Part shown: positions 63,037 to 64,000 of the stretch, piece by piece
How positions within the stretch are numbered: position 1 is the first letter of the stretch
Layout of the letters: every line of letters starts with the position of its first letter
DNA from: Vagococcus allomyrinae
Lineage (GTDB): Bacteria; Bacillota; Bacilli; Lactobacillales; Vagococcaceae
DNA length: 64,000 bases
Direction of reading: 5' to 3'
NCBI RefSeq assembly: GCF_017829975.1
Contig: NZ_JAEEGA010000001.1
Span: 186,001 to 250,000 of the forward strand
Translations under genes and position numbers: made by a program
The notes under the pieces: model-generated
The model's database searches: none
What the model was told of the DNA's origin: nothing
The model's input: only the letters and a program-made list of their open reading frames with translations

Positions 63037-64000
63037 ATGAAGATTGGCATGATTAGTTTTGCTCATCATCACGCCTATAGTTACGGAGATAGCCTAGCTC
63101 AGTTACCAACTGTGGAGATCGCAGGTGTTTATGATCCAGATCATATTCGCGGAAGGGAGGCGGCCGCAAGGTATCAGACTGTTTATCACGATGATTTAAG
63201 TTCCTTATTAGCAAGTGAGATTGAAGCGGTGGTAATTTGTAGTGAAAACAGTCGTCACAAGGAAGAAGTTATACAAGCAGCCCGAGCTAAAAAACATATC
63301 TTATGTGAGAAGCCGATTGCGACCAATGTTCGTGATGCTGAAGAGATGATTGCGGCTTGTGAGGAGGCGGAAGTCATTTTACAAATTGCTTTTCCCGTTC
63401 GTTTTTGTCAACCGATTATTGAGGCTAAAAGACTATTAGATTCTGGTCAACTAGGTCAGTTACAAGGGATTCGCACGACCAATCGTGGGCAAAATCCTTT
63501 ATCTTGGTTTGTCGATAAAGAACTCTCAGGTGGTGGGGCTGTCCTTGATCACACGGTTCATATGGTTGATATCATTCGCTGGTTTACGGGCCAGGAAGTG
63601 ACGGAGGTTTATGCTGAAATCGATACTTTTTTTGAAGAAACACCTGTCGAAGATAGCGGTATTTTAACCATGGTACTGGCGGATCAAACGATCGTGACTC
63701 ATGATTGTTCTTGGTCACGGTGCGATAATTATCCAACTTGGGGAGACGTGACAATCGAACTTTTCGGCTCTAAAGGAACGCTAAAGGTCGATGCCTTTAA
63801 AGAGCATTTGAGTAATTTTCAGGATCAGGGCAAAGCGGCTAATCAACTTTTCTTTGGTGCTGATATGGATGCTGGCTTAATAGCTGATTTTGTGGCGTGT
63901 GTGACTGAAAAACGACCGCCTGCTATTTCAGGTTATGATGGGTTAAAAGCCATGGAAGTCGGACTTAAGGCTTATGAAGCAGCAGCGAAAAAGCAAGTAG
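63037..64000 (+). CDS. Gfo/Idh/MocA family oxidoreductase (3' truncated by window edge)
   Basis: An open frame from ATG 63037 (AAAGGAGGG upstream) runs 321 codons to the window edge without a stop. It starts MKIGMISFAHHHAYSYGDSL, in which the canonical GxGxxG is replaced by SFAHHHAYSYG, an unusual cofactor loop. The EKP motif is present (HILCEKPIATNVRDAEEMI, about 87-105), as is GGGAVLDHTVHMVDIIRWFT (about 165-184) and LFGSKGTLKVD. It ends near family length (KAYEAAAKKQV), so only a few residues are missing. Distant from the first Gfo/Idh gene of the operon; the two probably catalyse different steps. Confidence 0.88.
   Translation, partial: MKIGMISFAHHHAYSYGDSLAQLPTVEIAGVYDPDHIRGREAAARYQTVYHDDLSSLLASEIEAVVICSENSRHKEEVIQAARAKKHILCEKPIATNVRDAEEMIAACEEAEVILQIAFPVRFCQPIIEAKRLLDSGQLGQLQGIRTTNRGQNPLSWFVDKELSGGGAVLDHTVHMVDIIRWFTGQEVTEVYAEIDTFFEETPVEDSGILTMVLADQTIVTHDCSWSRCDNYPTWGDVTIELFGSKGTLKVDAFKEHLSNFQDQGKAANQLFFGADMDAGLIADFVACVTEKRPPAISGYDGLKAMEVGLKAYEAAAKKQV

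Overview
The DNA is low-GC, with strong AGGAGG-type ribosome binding sites, sugar PTSs, a LevR-type sigma-54 activator and a GctAB-like CoA transferase. This suggests a Firmicute of the order Lactobacillales, with an Enterococcus/Vagococcus/Carnobacteriaceae flavour; I cannot name the species. Nearly everything in the window is accessory carbohydrate catabolism with its own regulators. I saw no rRNA, tRNA, phage, IS transposase or CRISPR array.

Region 1 (1-13.0 kb) is the most interesting. A ribose-type ABC importer (partial), a methylthioribose-kinase-like protein (MtnK) and a methylthioribose-1-phosphate-isomerase-like protein (MtnA) are followed by a DeoR repressor. Divergent from the repressor is an operon for a class II aldolase, a CoA-acylating aldehyde dehydrogenase, two bacterial microcompartment (BMC) shell proteins, a solute-binding-like protein without signal peptide, a CoA-disulfide-reductase-like flavoprotein and a two-subunit CoA transferase. 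The aldolase has a C-terminal, and the dehydrogenase an N-terminal, amphipathic helix of the encapsulation-peptide kind. I read this as a metabolosome for 5-deoxyribose and/or 5-methylthioribose, the leftovers of SAM chemistry: import, 1-phosphorylation, isomerisation, cleavage to DHAP plus an aldehyde, and oxidation of the aldehyde to an acyl-CoA inside a shell.

Region 2 (13-22.4 kb) is patchy. It holds a type I holin-like toxin, a ROK repressor with an orphan cellobiose-type PTS IIC and a TIM-barrel protein, an XRE regulator with a small membrane protein, a GT8 glycosyltransferase, and about 2 kb of non-coding DNA rich in inverted repeats. A short hairpin family and a roughly 170-bp duplicated element recur between 4.4 and 21.1 kb.

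Region 3 (22.4-26.2 kb) encodes a heterodimeric BmrCD/EfrCD-type multidrug ABC exporter behind a leader-peptide/terminator arrangement that looks like ribosome-mediated attenuation.

Region 4 (26.4-45.2 kb) is a xyloglucan-oligosaccharide-type locus: intracellular GH3, GH95, GH1 and GH31 enzymes, a YesM/YesN-type two-component system, DUF624 and lipoprotein accessories, a YteP/LplC-type ABC importer lacking its ATPase, and a ROK sugar kinase.

Region 5 (45.8-56.1 kb) has a mannose-family PTS with RpiB behind a near-perfect sigma-54 promoter, its LevR-type activator, and a TarJ-like ribitol-5-phosphate dehydrogenase, together fitting ribitol use. A DeoR-controlled dehydrogenase/class II aldolase pair follows. 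Region 6 (56.2-64.0 kb) is an AraC-controlled ABC importer with two Gfo/Idh/MocA oxidoreductases, a zinc-less MDR enzyme and an orphan small protein, for an unidentified substrate; it runs off the right edge.
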